Source: Rana temporaria
Taxonomy: Eukaryota > Chordata > Amphibia > Anura > Ranidae
Length of the DNA stretch: 64,000 nt
Direction: 5' to 3'
Assembly: GCF_905171775.1 (NCBI RefSeq)
Contig: NC_053491.1
Coordinates: 300,242,252-300,306,251 of the forward strand
In this document: positions 22,235 to 34,200 of the stretch, piece by piece
Position numbering within the stretch: the stretch's first letter is position 1
Layout: each line of letters opens with the position of its first letter
Made by a program: the position numbers and the translations under genes
Notes under the pieces: model-generated
What the model was told of the DNA's origin: nothing
Database searches by the model: none
The model's input: only the letters and a program-made list of their open reading frames with translations

Positions 22235-25200
22235 TCAGGAAACATATTGTCGGTAGCGGTCAGTGGTAACAAAGTGGTTCCAGCAGGCCCAAGTAAAGGA
22301 GAATTTCTGCACTCTATCCTGGGAGATGTGAATCAGCTCCTCCATTTCTTTTATCAGAGAGATAATTCTCTTATCGTTGGGACGTCCGTGGAGCGCCAAT
22401 GACTGGGGATGCAAACCCTGGCAGCATTGACCATGTGCATGGCCAGGGACCTGAAATATTCTCTTTTGGGGATCGAGGAGTGATGCAAGAGGAATTGAGA
22501 GGGAGTGTAATCCAGGGTGTATGTAGTAACATGTGAGATGAGGTCGTGAACCTCCCTCCAGAAAGGCTGGAGGGCGCCACAATCCCACCACACATGGAGC
22601 ATGGTCCCCACTCCCGCACCACATCTCCAGCAAGTGTCAGGGATATCAGGGGAGAATTTATGAAGGCGCGACGGGGTCCTATACCACTTGGTGATCACTT
22701 TGTAGCCGTTCTCTTGAACCGCCACGTTCGCAGAGCCTTTATGGGCAAATTCATAAATAGTGTGCCAGTCTTCCGTTGACAGTGAGGTTTGAAGGTCCTT
22801 ATTCCACGCGAGCTGTGGCGGGGATGGCGTTTGCGACTGGCCTTCCATTAAGAGAGTATATAGAATAGAGATCAGGTGTCTTTGCGGCATTTTGCGGTAG
22901 CACAGAGACTCGAAGGGCGTAAGTTGTCGCGTCCAGAGTGATCGGTCTGCCACGGATGCGAGGAAGTGTTGAATCTGTCTGTAAGTCCAGAACGGGAAGG
23001 AAGATGTCTTAGAGCTAGCTTTCACGGCTTCAAATGACAAAGGCTTCCCAGCTGAAAAAAGTTGAAGGGCTAGTACGTCCTCAAAGGGCCATTCCTGGCT
23101 CAGAAAGTCTTTCGACATGCCAGGAGGAAAGTCTGTGTTCCCCCTCAGGGACGTCAGGGGGTTCGGTTGGGAAGACGGGGGCCCCAACGTTGAGGCTTTC
23201 TTAAAAACCAAAAGTGAGGGATAAATGAATGGGTGAGTCCGCACGGATTGGGGCCAATTCCTGGGTGGCAGCCAGGGGAGTAAGTGCAGGGGGCTTGGCG
23301 AGGAGCTCCTTCTCAACAGGCTCTCTCAGCCTGTTGAGAAGGGGTTCTAAAGTAAGAATATATATCAGAGGCGACAGAGGACACCCCTGTCGCGTCCCGT
23401 TGCTAATGGGAAAGACGTTCGACAGGTGGCCATTGACTTTAACCGCAGCCGAGGGGCTCGCGTACAGGGCCAGGATGTGCGACAAAAAACGGGGCCCCAG
23501 GCCCAAAGCTACTAGTACCTCCTGCATATAGTCCCAGGCCACTCTGTCGAACGCCTTTTCAGCATCGAGAGAAAGAAAAAATCCTTGGGTCTTTGAGGAC
23601 GTGAGCCAGTGGTGCAAATTCAGAGTACGGATGGTGTTGTCCCTGGCTTCACGTCCAGGGACAAACCCCACCTGATCCAATGAGACAATCCCCGGGACTA
23701 ATGGCGCAATCCTATTCGCAAGGATTTTCGCGTATATTTTAATGTCCACATTTAGGAGCGAGATCGGACGGTAGCTGGTCACCGCAGAAGGATCCTTGCC
23801 CTCCTTCGGGATCACCGTTATGTGAGCTGTCAGCATGCCGCCGGGTTTATTCTGGGGGTCGGACAAGGCGTTGAATAGGTTCAGGAGTCTGGAGGTAAGT
23901 ACCTCCCCAAACGACTTGTAATACTGCAGAGAGAAGCCGTCTGGGCCCGGGGCCTTCCCGGCCTTCATTTGCTTTACAGCCATCTCCACCTCCGCAGCGG
24001 TAATGGGGCCTTCCAGGGCGAGCGATTTTTGAGGGGAAATTGGTTTGGGACTATAACGAGAAAGAAAGTCCTTGATCTGCGATCTCCTCAAGGACAACTT
24101 GGACTGGGAGCGAACTTGTGGGTGGAGATTATACAATTTAAAGTAAAAATCTTCGAATTCCTTGGCAATGTCTCCATTCTTAATTAGTCGGGTACCATCC
24201 CGACCCTGAATATGGTGTATCGTGGAAACAGGCTTAGAGTTTTGCACCGAGCGAGCCAAAAGGCGCCCACTTTTGTTGCCCTGTTCGTAAAATATCCTCT
24301 GCCCGAGAATATAACGTCTCTTAGTGCATTTGCCCAGTTCCTCCATAAGAGAGGTCCTGGCTCGTGTCAAGTCCTGTAGGGTAGCCAGGGCCCGGGATCT
24401 CTTGTGTGTTGCTTCAAGCGACCTGATTGTCGCTATAAGGGAATTTATGTATTTCTGGCATTGTTTCTTGGCTTTCGTAGCCAAGGCGATCAGTTCTCCC
24501 CGAATGACGCACTTGTGTGCCTCCCAAAGGGAGACCGGAGTAACCTCCGGGCCGGAGTTCTCCATGAAATACTGTTGGATACGCGTGCGGATTTGGTCAG
24601 TAACCGCTAGGTCTTTGAGTAAGGACGGGTTCAGACGCCAAGTCTTAGTTCTAGAGGACGTTTCGGGAAAAGCTAGGGTGACACAAATCGGGTGGTGATC
24701 CGATAAAAACATCGGTTCGATTGTGGAACTCTGAAGGTACGTTAGGTCTGATTGGGAAAGGAAAAAATAATCGATCCTAGAGTACTTTTGGTGGGGGGCC
24801 GAGAAAAAAGTATAATCCCTATCTGAGGGGGACAGCGTGCGCCAGACATCATGCAGGGACAGGGTCTGAAGGCAGAGATTGATTTGCCTCAGTGCTTTAT
24901 AAGTCAAGGTGGAGGTGCCTGAGGAGGAGTCCAACAGGGGGTTCAGGGGGACATTGAAGTCTCCCCCTAGAAGCAGGAGCCCCGACTTAAAGGTAGCTAA
25001 GAGGTCACATGTATTTCTGAAAAAGGCCACCTGATGATCATTGGGACAGTAGACATTGGCCAGTGTGATAGGTTTAGATTCATAGGACCCTCTAAGGAAA
25101 ACATACCTGCCCCCCGGGTCAATCAGAGAGTCCTCCAAAGTGAAGTTCGCATGCCTGGACACCAGGATAGAGACCCCCTTCGTTTTGGAGCCGGGATTGG

Positions 25201-25390
25201 TGGCGTGAAATGCGGTCCGATAGACATGGTTAGAAAGTTTGGGAATGGCGTCCGAACGGAAGTGAGTCTCCTGCAGAAAAAGGAAATGAGCTCCGTATTT
25301 GGAGAGCGAAGACAAAACCTGTGACCTCTTCTCTGGTAAGTTGAGGCCTTTAACGTTGAGAGATACACATTTCAGGGATAAGGGTGTCAT
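22235..25390 (-). pseudogene. LINE-2 ORF2 (endonuclease/RT), RT active site deleted
   Basis: From the start at 25390 the endonuclease ('SLNVKGLN', 'LQETHF', 'GGDFNVPL', 'SDHHPI') and the first RT motifs ('GKAPGPDGF', 'YRPISLLN', 'GTRQGCPLSPL') are intact to about residue 690. The YADD block and following region are missing: the frame jumps directly into C-terminal sequence near 23330. Compared with the 1265-1267-codon ORF2s of LINE-1 and LINE-3, some 270-280 codons are lost. A frameshift near 23200-23300 and another near 22385 separate the C-terminal pieces, which keep the CWRC...H...C knuckle. The protein could nick DNA but not reverse transcribe. Confidence 0.88.
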
Positions 25391-27235
25391 AGCTAATGGT
25401 CAATGCTGCAGGGTCTGGTGTCAGAGGGGGGAGGGGTCGAGAATGCTAGGCTAGAGGATCGAGGAACAAGAAGGGAGGTAAACGGCGGGGGGACCCACCA
25501 GGAGGGCAGGCGCGGACCCAGTCGAAAGCACAGGAAGAAGGGAGATCAGGAAAAGATGGGAGATCAGGGAGGGGGAAGAAAAGGGCAGAAGGGGAGGGGA
25601 GTAGGGGGAGTAGAGGGGTGAGGGTACGGAAGAGAGGGGGGAGAAAAGGATCGGTACGGGGGAAGTGAAGAAAAGTCGAAAGCGGAGGGGATATGAACCA
25701 GAGGTGATATTAGGCCTGCTAAATCACCTATAAAGGGGAAAGGTCTGGGGGGTCAGCAATAATCCCAGTGGGACTGCTGTGTGGGAGCGAAAACAGGGAC
25801 GGAAACCTCGAAGGGGGAGCGGTCCAGGGAAAGAGAAGAAGATGATTAGAAGGGTGTAGTGTAGTGGGGAACCCGTAAAGTGTGGAAAGATGGAGCGCAG
25901 GGCACCCCTATATAGTGTGCGGAATACACGGGCTGGGATGTGTGGCAGATGCTGAATAAAACAGGGGAACCTTCCGGGAGAGAGAGAGAGAACATTGTAC
26001 ATACAATACAGCAGTGCAGATAAATTAGCATGGTATCAGCATGGAAACAACAGGTATCACCACATAACAATAGCCCAGCGCCCATATGGTCGCAAAATGA
26101 TTAAAGGCCAAGGAAAAAAGATTAACATATGAACATGTAGCATTCGACCACCCTGTGTGAGTAAAAAGGTTCAAAGTGAATGCCTGACGGGTCCTAAAAC
26201 ACAATTAAAACTAAAAGTAAAATTAAAGTTAAAATTATAACCACAATTATAATCATAATTATAAATCCCCCCCACCCCCCCCAAATAGCGACAGCAAGAT
26301 CTGCGATCGGCATCGGGACAGGATCACGGGATCCAAACAGGAACCGCTTCCTCCCAAAGAATTAGCAAACGTGTGCCAGCTGAGAGTTTCTCCACCCGGG
26401 GGCGGGCGGGGGGGCGCAGAAGCCAGGGGCCAGAAGAAGGGGGGGCGGGAGGGGGGGAACGAAAGGCGGGAGGGGCGAGGGGAGAGGAGGAGGCAAAGGA
26501 GGGGAAGGGGGGCAAAGGGAAGGGGAGGGAGGCAGGGAGAGCAAGGGGGAAGGGCATCAAAGGGGGGTAGGGCGGGAGGCAAAGGGCGCAGGAATCCTTG
26601 TTGAGACTGGTAAAGTACAGCGGGCAAAAGTAGGACATACAACATCAGCATAACCCCATGATTACCCTCGTAGAGACTTGGAGGCTGAGGAGGAGCTCAA
26701 ATGTCCTTCGGGTCTGCTCCTGAGGGGCCTGCGGATTCCAGAGGCAATGCTTCAAGGGGTTCCGGTCCAGATAAATGTCCAAGTCTATATGAAAAAAAAA
26801 AAAAAAAGGGGGGAAAAAAAAAAAAAAAAAAAAAAGGGGGGGGGGGGAGTGGTGGAGCACAGGGGGAGACATCAAAAATAAATAGAAAAAGGAAAAAGAA
26901 AAATAAAATAAAAGACCCCTCCATTGCGAGCAAGGAAGTTTCACTGCACATCGCGTGGTCCATTCCAGTGCCGGGTCCGGAGGGGTAGGCAATACCAAGA
27001 GCAGCAGTGGGGCAAAAATGCAGAGACCCAACATTTCACGTGCAACACCATCATCAGGTGAAAGTCAGTGCCCGTTGAACTGCATGCGGCGTTGCACCCG
27101 ATAAGCGACTGGCGCTGGCCAGAGAGACGTTCAAGTCAGACAAAAAAGAAACATACTCACACGGGGAGCTGGGGCAGGGGATACAGATAGAGCAAGAGTG
27201 GCGATACGAAACAAGGAGGTGCACCGAATAGACCA
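25391..27235 (-). other. LINE-2 inter-ORF spacer, low complexity
   Basis: 1.85 kb of G/A-rich low-complexity DNA on the plus strand, including A-runs and G-runs at 26791-26847. Several long ORFs here are Pro/Arg/Gly-rich artefacts. This spacer is much longer than in LINE-3 (0.5 kb). Confidence 0.6.
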
Positions 27236-28360
27236 TCAAGCTTCGATCCGGTCTCTACCCCTAGATGGAGTTGAGGGGGAGCCCGGGTTCTGCTGGTAGA
27301 GATCTCGTCTGGACGCATGGTTGCCTGGGGAGGACGGACCTGCCCTGTTCCTACGGGACCTGTGGCGTTGGGCTTTCGGGGACGGGTTCATGGAGACCGG
27401 GAGCCATGGTTCCGAGGGGAAGTAGAAGGTGTACCAGTCCGGGAGGTCCACGGGCGGGAGATCGAGCTGCTCACAGAAGTTGTGAAGGTCTTCAGGAGTG
27501 CGGAGGAGAGCGGAGCGCCCCCTGGAGGATGCCGAGAGCGCAAAAGGAAATTTCCAGCGATACTGTATGTTTCTAGCGCGTAAGACCTCCAGCAGGGGGC
27601 GCAGGGCGCGTCTATTCTGGAGCGTGATCTGGGACAGGTCTTGGAAAAGTTTCACCTCGGCGCCATCATGGAGAATTCGACCTCTCGCTCTCGCCTTGCG
27701 GAGGATCTCTTCTTTGAGTTGAAAGTTAATAATAAAGCATATTACATCCCTCGGGGGTTCGTTGTCCCTGGGCGGGGGGCGCAGCGCTCGATGGGCTCTC
27801 TCCATGTCGACGGGCGAGTCCGCCGGGCGCTCCATCAGGTCATTAAAGATAGCCTGGAGTGCTTGCTGCAGGTTCCCCGGTTCCACACTCTCAGGGAGAC
27901 CCCGCACATGTATGTTGTGTCTCCGACCCCGATTGTCGAGGTCCTCGACATGTCTGTGGAGTTCCAGGAGGTGTGGGAGCTGGGCGTCGTATGTGCCTTG
28001 GACCTGGCGGAGTGCGGCCGCGTGGGCCTGGGTGGTCTGTTCCACCACGTCGATCCGGTGGGCCACCGCACGGATCTCCGTCTTGAGATCAGCTACTGCC
28101 GCCGTGACAGCGTTCTTGATATCCGCGGTCATCGTTTCCAAGTCAAACAGACTTGGGGGGTGTGTTCGGCCCGCAGACGAGGCAGGTTCCAGGGATTGCA
28201 GGCCGGATTCCAGACTAAGCGGGCTCGGGGTTGGGGCCTGCGAGGCCGCGTGTGCCGCCATGCGCTGCGTTCGAAATATCTCCGGGATGTTCCTGGTCAG
28301 TTGGGTAGAGGGCTCTCCCGTTGCCCTGGACGTAGATGAGCTTCGGGTGGCTCTGCTCAT
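27236..28360 (-). CDS. LINE-2 ORF1 protein (RNA-binding)
   Basis: 374 uninterrupted codons from ATG 28360, about 107 bp inside the element. The N-terminal part is disordered and Ser/Pro-rich. A coiled-coil-like segment (about residues 75-145) is followed by an RRM-like block with 'RRHNIHVRGLPE' and 'DMERAHRAL', and a C-terminal domain with 'YRWKFPFAL'. This is the layout of L1 ORF1 proteins. The tail is basic (Arg/Ser-rich). Intact although ORF2 is broken. Confidence 0.87.
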   Translation of the reverse strand: MSRATRSSSTSRATGEPSTQLTRNIPEIFRTQRMAAHAASQAPTPSPLSLESGLQSLEPASSAGRTHPPSLFDLETMTADIKNAVTAAVADLKTEIRAVAHRIDVVEQTTQAHAAALRQVQGTYDAQLPHLLELHRHVEDLDNRGRRHNIHVRGLPESVEPGNLQQALQAIFNDLMERPADSPVDMERAHRALRPPPRDNEPPRDVICFIINFQLKEEILRKARARGRILHDGAEVKLFQDLSQITLQNRRALRPLLEVLRARNIQYRWKFPFALSASSRGRSALLRTPEDLHNFCEQLDLPPVDLPDWYTFYFPSEPWLPVSMNPSPKAQRHRSRRNRAGPSSPGNHASRRDLYQQNPGSPSTPSRGRDRIEA

Positions 28361-28482
28361 GATCAGGGGTGAGCTGTGGGTTCCCCAAAATGCAAGTTTC
28401 TCTCCCTGGATCGCAGGAGCTCAAGGCTTAAGCTGCCATCTTGGTCCTCGTCCAGGCCACGCCCCCCAGATGTTCCTCTTTT

Positions 28483-28771
28483 AACAAGTTTCAGTCTTAC
28501 AGATTTCAGAGGATTTTAAGGAACAATTGTTAAACTTTAAAGACAGAAGAACACGTTACTTGCATACAGAATGCCTGCTCCGGAACTAGCCATCTAGCAC
28601 ATATTCTATTTATGAAAACCGCAAAACTTAAATGTTAGAATAAAAGCAAAAATCAAAAAGTACATATTGAAATGTCTCTACAGAGACCTGTTATATAAAA
28701 TGGAATCCTAGATCTAAAATGGAGTAGATAATGTCAGACATATAATATTCCATTATTTCACATTCCTTACA
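28483..28771 (-). repeat. ERV 5' LTR, 5' portion
   Basis: This is the part of the 5' LTR right of LINE-2. It is identical by eye to the matching part of 16139-16600 and ends TTACA, followed by the ATGGT target duplication. Confidence 0.93.
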
Positions 28772-29073
28772 ATGGTAACTTATGTATTAATGTTCTGTGC
28801 ACTGTGCAGGACATTTACCCCCCTCCCCCCGCCGCTATGCTGCATATTAAAAAAATTTGCCATATTTCATGATGCTGTCAGCATATTTATGGCTGCCTTA
28901 CTTGCTGCTGGAAATGGTTCCTCGTCGGTGGCGCTGGCTCGTCCTCTCTATGCTCCTCCCATCAGTGCCATCCCAGCCAGCCATGAATGGTAATCCCCGC
29001 CCGCCGTGAGTGACGTCACGCCGCCGGGCGGGGCTGTAAACCTAGGGAAGCATCTTATCAGCTGCAGTGCAAT

Positions 29074-29187
29074 GGCTGGAGGCTGGTGCCGGCTAACAGG
29101 GGCGGGCCGCAGGAGCGGAGTAAATGCTATTGGCTGGAGGCTGGCGCCGGCTAACAGGGGCGGGCCACAGGAGCGAAGTAAATGTAT
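29074..29187. repeat. 58-bp tandem duplication
   Basis: The units at 29074-29131 and 29132-29187 share 'ggctggaggctgg' and 'gccggctaacaggggcgggcc' blocks, with a few substitutions. Confidence 0.85.
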
Positions 29188-29270
29188 TGCTATACACAGA
29201 CAATGAATGAATGATCGCCATGATCATTCATTCATTGTCAGTGTGTTTAGCAATACATTTACTCCGCTCC
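29171..29270. repeat. About 100-bp near-perfect palindrome
   Basis: Arms of about 48-50 bp meet at 29219-29220 ('caatgaatgaatgatc' against 'gatcattcattcattg') and extend to a 'gagcg...agtaaatgtattgc' sequence on both sides, with few mismatches. It would form a large cruciform or hairpin. Confidence 0.8.
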
Positions 29271-29380
29271 ATAGTGACAATCGGCGGCGGTGTTTTACGA
29301 TCACATGGGGGGCCGGATTCAATGATTTTGCAGGCCGCAAGCGGCCCGCGGGCCGCAGGTTCCCCACCCCTGGTGTAGAG

Positions 29381-29689
29381 GATATATATACATCCTTCCT
29401 AGGGTTGTACATATATTTATACACTGTATAGCTTAGCTAGATCAGCTATTCCTATTGTTAGGCAATTTCTTTGTGCTAGCTGCAGTGCTCTAACGTGTTG
29501 AATTGCCTGCAAGCAGTTTAGTTTTAACTGAAACATAGTATAGTGGACGTGGACGTGTGCTATTTAATTGCACACATACACGCAGTTGCTGTTACTGCAT
29601 GACATGTGTGCTATATAACTGCACATACACGCATTAGCTGTTACTGCACGTGTGTTATTTATTTGCACATAAACGTAGTCGCTGTTAAA
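29381..29689. other. Unassigned non-coding stretch
   Basis: Leads into the 45-bp array. 'gtgtgctat...tgcacataca(c)gc' motifs look like diverged precursors of the array unit. No ORF. Confidence 0.5.
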
Positions 29690-30533
29690 GCACGTGTGCT
29701 GTGTTTTTGGCCATAAACTCAGTCGATCTTACTATACGTTTGCTGTGTTTTTTGCCCATAAACACAGTCGATCATACTGCAAGTTTGCTGTGTTTTTGCC
29801 CACAAACTCAGTTGATCTTACTATAAGTTTGCTGTGTTTTTGCCCATAAACGCAGTCGATCATACTGCACGTTGCACGTTTGCTTTGTTTTTGCCCATAA
29901 ACTCAGTCGACCTTGCTATAAGTTTGCTGTGTTTTTGCCCATAAACTCAGTCGATCATACTGCACGTTTGCTGTGTTTTTGCCCATAAACTCAGTGGATC
30001 TTACTATAAGTTTGCTGTGTTTTTGCCCATAAACTCAGTCAATCATACTGCATGTTTGGTGTGTTTTTTGCCCATAAACTCAGTCGATCTTACTATACGT
30101 TTGCTGTGTTTTTGCCCATAAACGCAGTCGATCATACTGCACGTTGCACGTTTGCTGTGTTTTTGCCCATAAACTCAGTCGATCTTACTATAAATTTGCT
30201 GTGTTTTTGCCCATAAACTCAGTCGATCATACTGCACGTGTGCTGTGATTTTGCCCATAAACTCAGTCGATCTTACTATAAGTTTGCTGTGTTTTTGCCC
30301 ATAAACTCAGTCGATCATACTGCACGTTTGCTGTGTTTTTTGCCCATAAACACAGTCGATCATACTGCACGTTTGCTGTGTTTTTTGCCCATAAACTCAG
30401 TCGATCTTACTATAAGTTTGCTGTGTTTTTGCCCATAAACTCAGTCGATCATACTGAACGTTTGCTGTGTTTTTTGCCCATAAACTCAGTCGATCTTACT
30501 ATAAGTTTGCTGTGTTTTTGCCCATAAACACAG
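29690..30533. repeat. ~45-bp tandem array, left part (about 18 units)
   Basis: Units of 44-46 bp contain 'gctgtgtttttgcccataaa' and 'cagtcgatc'. They alternate between a 'ttactataag' and a 'atactgcacg' variant, giving a ~91-bp higher-order repeat. The array resumes at 40244-40595 after the hAT-B insertion. It immediately precedes the hAT-C gene, so it is probably hAT-C 5' DNA. Confidence 0.93.
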
Positions 30534-31281
30534 ATGCATATTTTAATGCATGGAAAAATTGGGGAAGCAACCGCGCTAGTGTATAAAGTGATAAAAAGTA
30601 ACTGCTACTGAGTGACAATCAAATGTGATAAAGTGAAGCTGCACCTTACTGAATATATACAAACAGTGAAAACATATGGAAAAAAACAAGATGCGCTACA
30701 CGTAATACAATGAAAATAAGTGTCCAAAAACTTGATGTGTCCAAGAACGTGCTTTCACATCGGTATCACCCTCCGTCGTCTGCATATTTCCCACACCATT
30801 TTTTTTTTTTTAAATCAAGAAAAAGGTTTATTGATGCAAAAAATAGTAAAACAATACTTTAGGATACATACACAGACAGTATCATTACATTCAGGGTGAA
30901 CATATGCCAGATTAAGAGAGAGGCAGGTAAACGTCGTGCAATCATAATTACATGAGCTAAATCAAACATGAGAGGAGCTTACCCCCCCTAGACAGCGGCC
31001 AAGAAAAGCCAGATTCTACCTGTACTTTGGATATAACCTTATTCAATTTGCGTTCAGGCCGTCTATCCTATGTTACCCTACCCTCTAATTGCAGTAATTA
31101 TTTAACCTACCCCGCCATAATGCAAGCAATAACATTTACATTTGTAACCAACACATTAATTCTTAAACCACCTCCTGGTTCTGAATCCCTCGCCCCACAC
31201 TCTGCTCCAAGGATCAAAAAACTATTTGAACATTATTCATCCCACACTTTGCCAGCCCATCTCGACTCATATCCTATCTAT

Positions 31282-34200
31282 TTATCCCTGCAGTAGCCTT
31301 TCCATAATCAATTGCGTGGGTCCCAGGCCTGGTACGTCCAGCCAGGGTTGCCATAATGAGTAGAATTTCTTAAGAGCATTTCTGTGTTGGTATGTGACTT
31401 TTTCCCTTATCAGTAGATTATTTACCAGCTTTACCCATTGACCCTCCGTAGGCACTCGGGGAGTGATCCAATATCTGGCGATGGCCTTGCGAGCCACATA
31501 CAGTAGTCTAAGTACGGCTGTATGGCCACCGGGAGACAGCGAGGGTACCTCGAGACCACCCAGCAGACACACCACCGGGTCATGAGGCAACGGAAAGCCA
31601 TACGCCTGGGATATAGTATCAATAACATATTTCCAGTATCGGAAGAGTTTTGGACACTTCCACATCATGTGTAATAAATCTCCCTCCTGCACATTACATT
31701 TTGGGCATATTGGGGAATCCCGTATACCCCATTTATGTAGTCGAGTGGGTGTTCTATATACTCTATGGAGGAGAAATAGATGAGAAAGTCTGTGTTGCGC
31801 CGATACCGAGACCAGAGGGGCGGAAGTCAAACACAGCTCCCATGTATCCCCATCGATGGGACCTAGGTCCGATACCCACCCTTTCCTACATGGTAATGCC
31901 GATGCATCATGTGTTACATTAAGCAGTCTGGAGTATACAAGGGAAATCATGCCCTTCTTGTCCACATTAAAAAGCACATCTTTATGAAGGGGGTGTCTTA
32001 TTAGCAAGATTGGGGAGAGCCTGACTTCCCTCTGGGCTGCATGTCTCAGCTGTAAGTATTTATAGAACTGAGTTCTGTGCAGACCATACTCTTCCTGCAG
32101 ATTAACGAACGATTTGAGGGTTGGGCCACTAAACAATTGTGTGATATAGTGTATACCTGCATTTACCCAGGTCCTGAAGCCTTCTAATTTAAAAAGTTCC
32201 CTGTAGTAGGAATTTTTCCAAATGGGAGTAAAGGGGCATACCCCCCTGACATTGAGACTGGAACGAACGTATTTCCACAACGTATTAAGCAGCACCACCG
32301 TAGGTAAGGTCTGGTCCAGGTGTGTGAGTCCTGCTTCCAAGTAAGACACCGCTGGTAGCATTGGCCCCGACGGGAGTAATATGGCTCGTATTGGGTCTCC
32401 GAGGTCTACCTCCCCCCAGTTTCCTAGATGCTGTATTTGCGATGCTATAAAGTAGTAGCGGGCATGAGGGACAGCTAAACCACCCTGGTCCTTGGCTAGT
32501 TGTAACGTGGCAAGTTTTATACGTGCCACCTTACCACCCCAAACTAAATCTCTGAACTGGGCATCTATCTGAGCAAACCACCTGTGGGGAATCCAAATCG
32601 GGGTATTGTGGAAAACATACAGAAGCTGGGGGGCCCACACCATTTTAATGAGGTTCGCTCTGCCTGTAACAGATAGTGGAAGTTTTTTCCAGGACGCACA
32701 TTTCTGTCTGAATTTTTGTAGCAATGGTGCCAGATTCAGAGAGAGATATTGGGAGGGGTCTGGCGTGACCAGAATTCCCAAGTACTTAAACTCATTCACT
32801 ACCACAATATCCCTAGCGCAGTCAGGCAGGCTGTCTGTTAGGGGGTCTAGAGGCATAAGTACTGATTTATTCCAGTTAATGCTGAATCCTGATAGTTCGC
32901 CAAAGCCTGCGATCAAGGACATCGCATTCCCCAGCGACTTTTGAGTATCACCCAAATACAGCAGTGTATCGTCTGCAAATAAAGAAATGACATCCCGCCC
33001 TGCACCTCGGATGAAACCTGTAATGTCGGGTGAAGCTCTCATATGTATTGCCAAGGGCTCCAGGGCTAGGGCAAACAGCAGGGGTGACAGGGGGCACCCC
33101 TGCCGCGTGCCCCGGAAGAGCCTGAAAGAGTCAGAGACCTCCCCATTAATTCTCATTCTTGCAGTCGGGGCGCTATACAGTAGTTGAACCCATTTTAGGA
33201 AGGATGGTCCCACCCCAAATCTATGCAGAGTCTCCCAAAGATAAGGCCATTCAACACTATCAAATGCCTTGGCCGCATCTAGAGAGAATATAGCTCTATT
33301 ACCTGGGTTGTCCACCGGCACCTGTATATTTAGGAATAGCCTACGCAGGTTTTGTGCTGTGGACCTCGTAGGGATGAAGCCCGACTGATCCCTATGTATT
33401 ACTTGATGAATACATTTGGAGAGTCTGGTGGCCAGAACTCTAGCCAGCAACTTAATGTCAAATGTCAAGAGAGAGATCGGTCTATAGGAGTCTGGTGAGA
33501 GAGGGTCCTTACCAGGCTTCAACAGAACCACAACCAGGGCCTCATTCATAGACGGGGGTAGAATTCCAGTTTCAAAAGCTGTATTATAAACTTTTAGTAA
33601 AATGGGGATGAGTTGCTCAGAGTATCTGCAATAAATCTCAGAGGGAAGACCGTCAGCCCCTGGCGCCCGCCCATTATGTGCCTGCGCCAGTGCCTCCAGA
33701 AGTTCCTCACTAGTAAGGGGAGCATTAAGCATGGCTACATCCGACCCAGGAAATTTTGGTAGCTGATATTTATCCAAGAAAGAGTGCAACTGTTCACTAG
33801 TGGGGCTGACCTTAGAAGAGTATACGTTTTGGAAAAATTCTTGGAAGCAAGTTATAATGGAACGTGTGGAGTGGCATAGTGTCCCCCCCGCATCCGCTAC
33901 CACTGCAATATGAGAAGGGGGTTGCTGTGATCTAGCCAGGATCGCCAACATATGACCTGTATTTTCACCCTCCTCAAAATGTCTCTGTTGTAAGAAGAAC
34001 CTTTTGTTTTCTGCAAGTTGAAACGATAGGTCTTTAAGCATGGTATGGGAGGCCATCCACTGTCTTTTTAAGCCATCGTTAGATGGATCTGCTACGTAGG
34101 CTGCCTCTGAGCTGCGAGCTTCCTCTAACACACGTGTCTCCCATTCCTTTGTGCCCGATTTAATTTGGTTGATAGTTCTAATAAATTGGCCTCTCATAAA

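Larger units (their letters stand above)
21728..28467 (-). mobile_element. LINE-2: Tx1/L1-like retrotransposon in the ERV LTR
   Basis: Flanked by 15-bp TSDs AGATGTTCCTCTTTT (21713-21727, 28468-28482). The 5' end (right) reads GGGGGGCGTGGCCTGG on the minus strand. The 3' end (left) has a poly-A tail and AATAAA (as TTTATT near 21750). ORF1 is intact; ORF2 has an internal deletion and frameshifts. The inter-ORF spacer is long (1.85 kb). It inserted after the retrovirus. Confidence 0.92.
16139..28771 (-). mobile_element. Endogenous retrovirus (provirus remnant), split by LINE-2
   Basis: Two 462-bp LTRs (16139-16600; and 21555-21727 joined to 28483-28771) have TG...CA ends. They flank a minus-strand internal region with PBS, gag and pol remnants, and a polypurine tract. 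The provirus is flanked by a 5-bp duplication ATGGT (16134-16138, 28772-28776), and the outside sequences join into a repeat seen elsewhere in the window. The two LTRs differ at one position by eye. The single-knuckle Gag and RT features suggest a class I/epsilon-like retrovirus (inference). gag and pol are disrupted and env is essentially missing. Confidence 0.92.
28777..29372 (-). mobile_element. 5' terminal region of a hAT element (probably hAT-A)
   Basis: The start continues the 'ggacatttacccccctcccc' repeat interrupted by the ERV. The right end, read on the minus strand, begins CAGGGGTGGGGAACC followed by a GC-rich 'cggcccgcgggccgc' segment, typical of hAT termini. GTGTAGAG (29373-29380) just outside is a plausible 8-bp target. 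Since hAT-A is transcribed leftward and nothing else intervenes except nested insertions, I infer this is its 5' end. The 3' end would lie outside the window. Confidence 0.6.

Noticed and set aside
26259..26651. Pro/Leu-rich ORFs
   Set aside because: Low-complexity purine/pyrimidine tract in the LINE-2 spacer; open in several frames.
29690..30533. CRISPR-like array
   Set aside because: Units are contiguous with no unique spacers, and the context is vertebrate transposon DNA.
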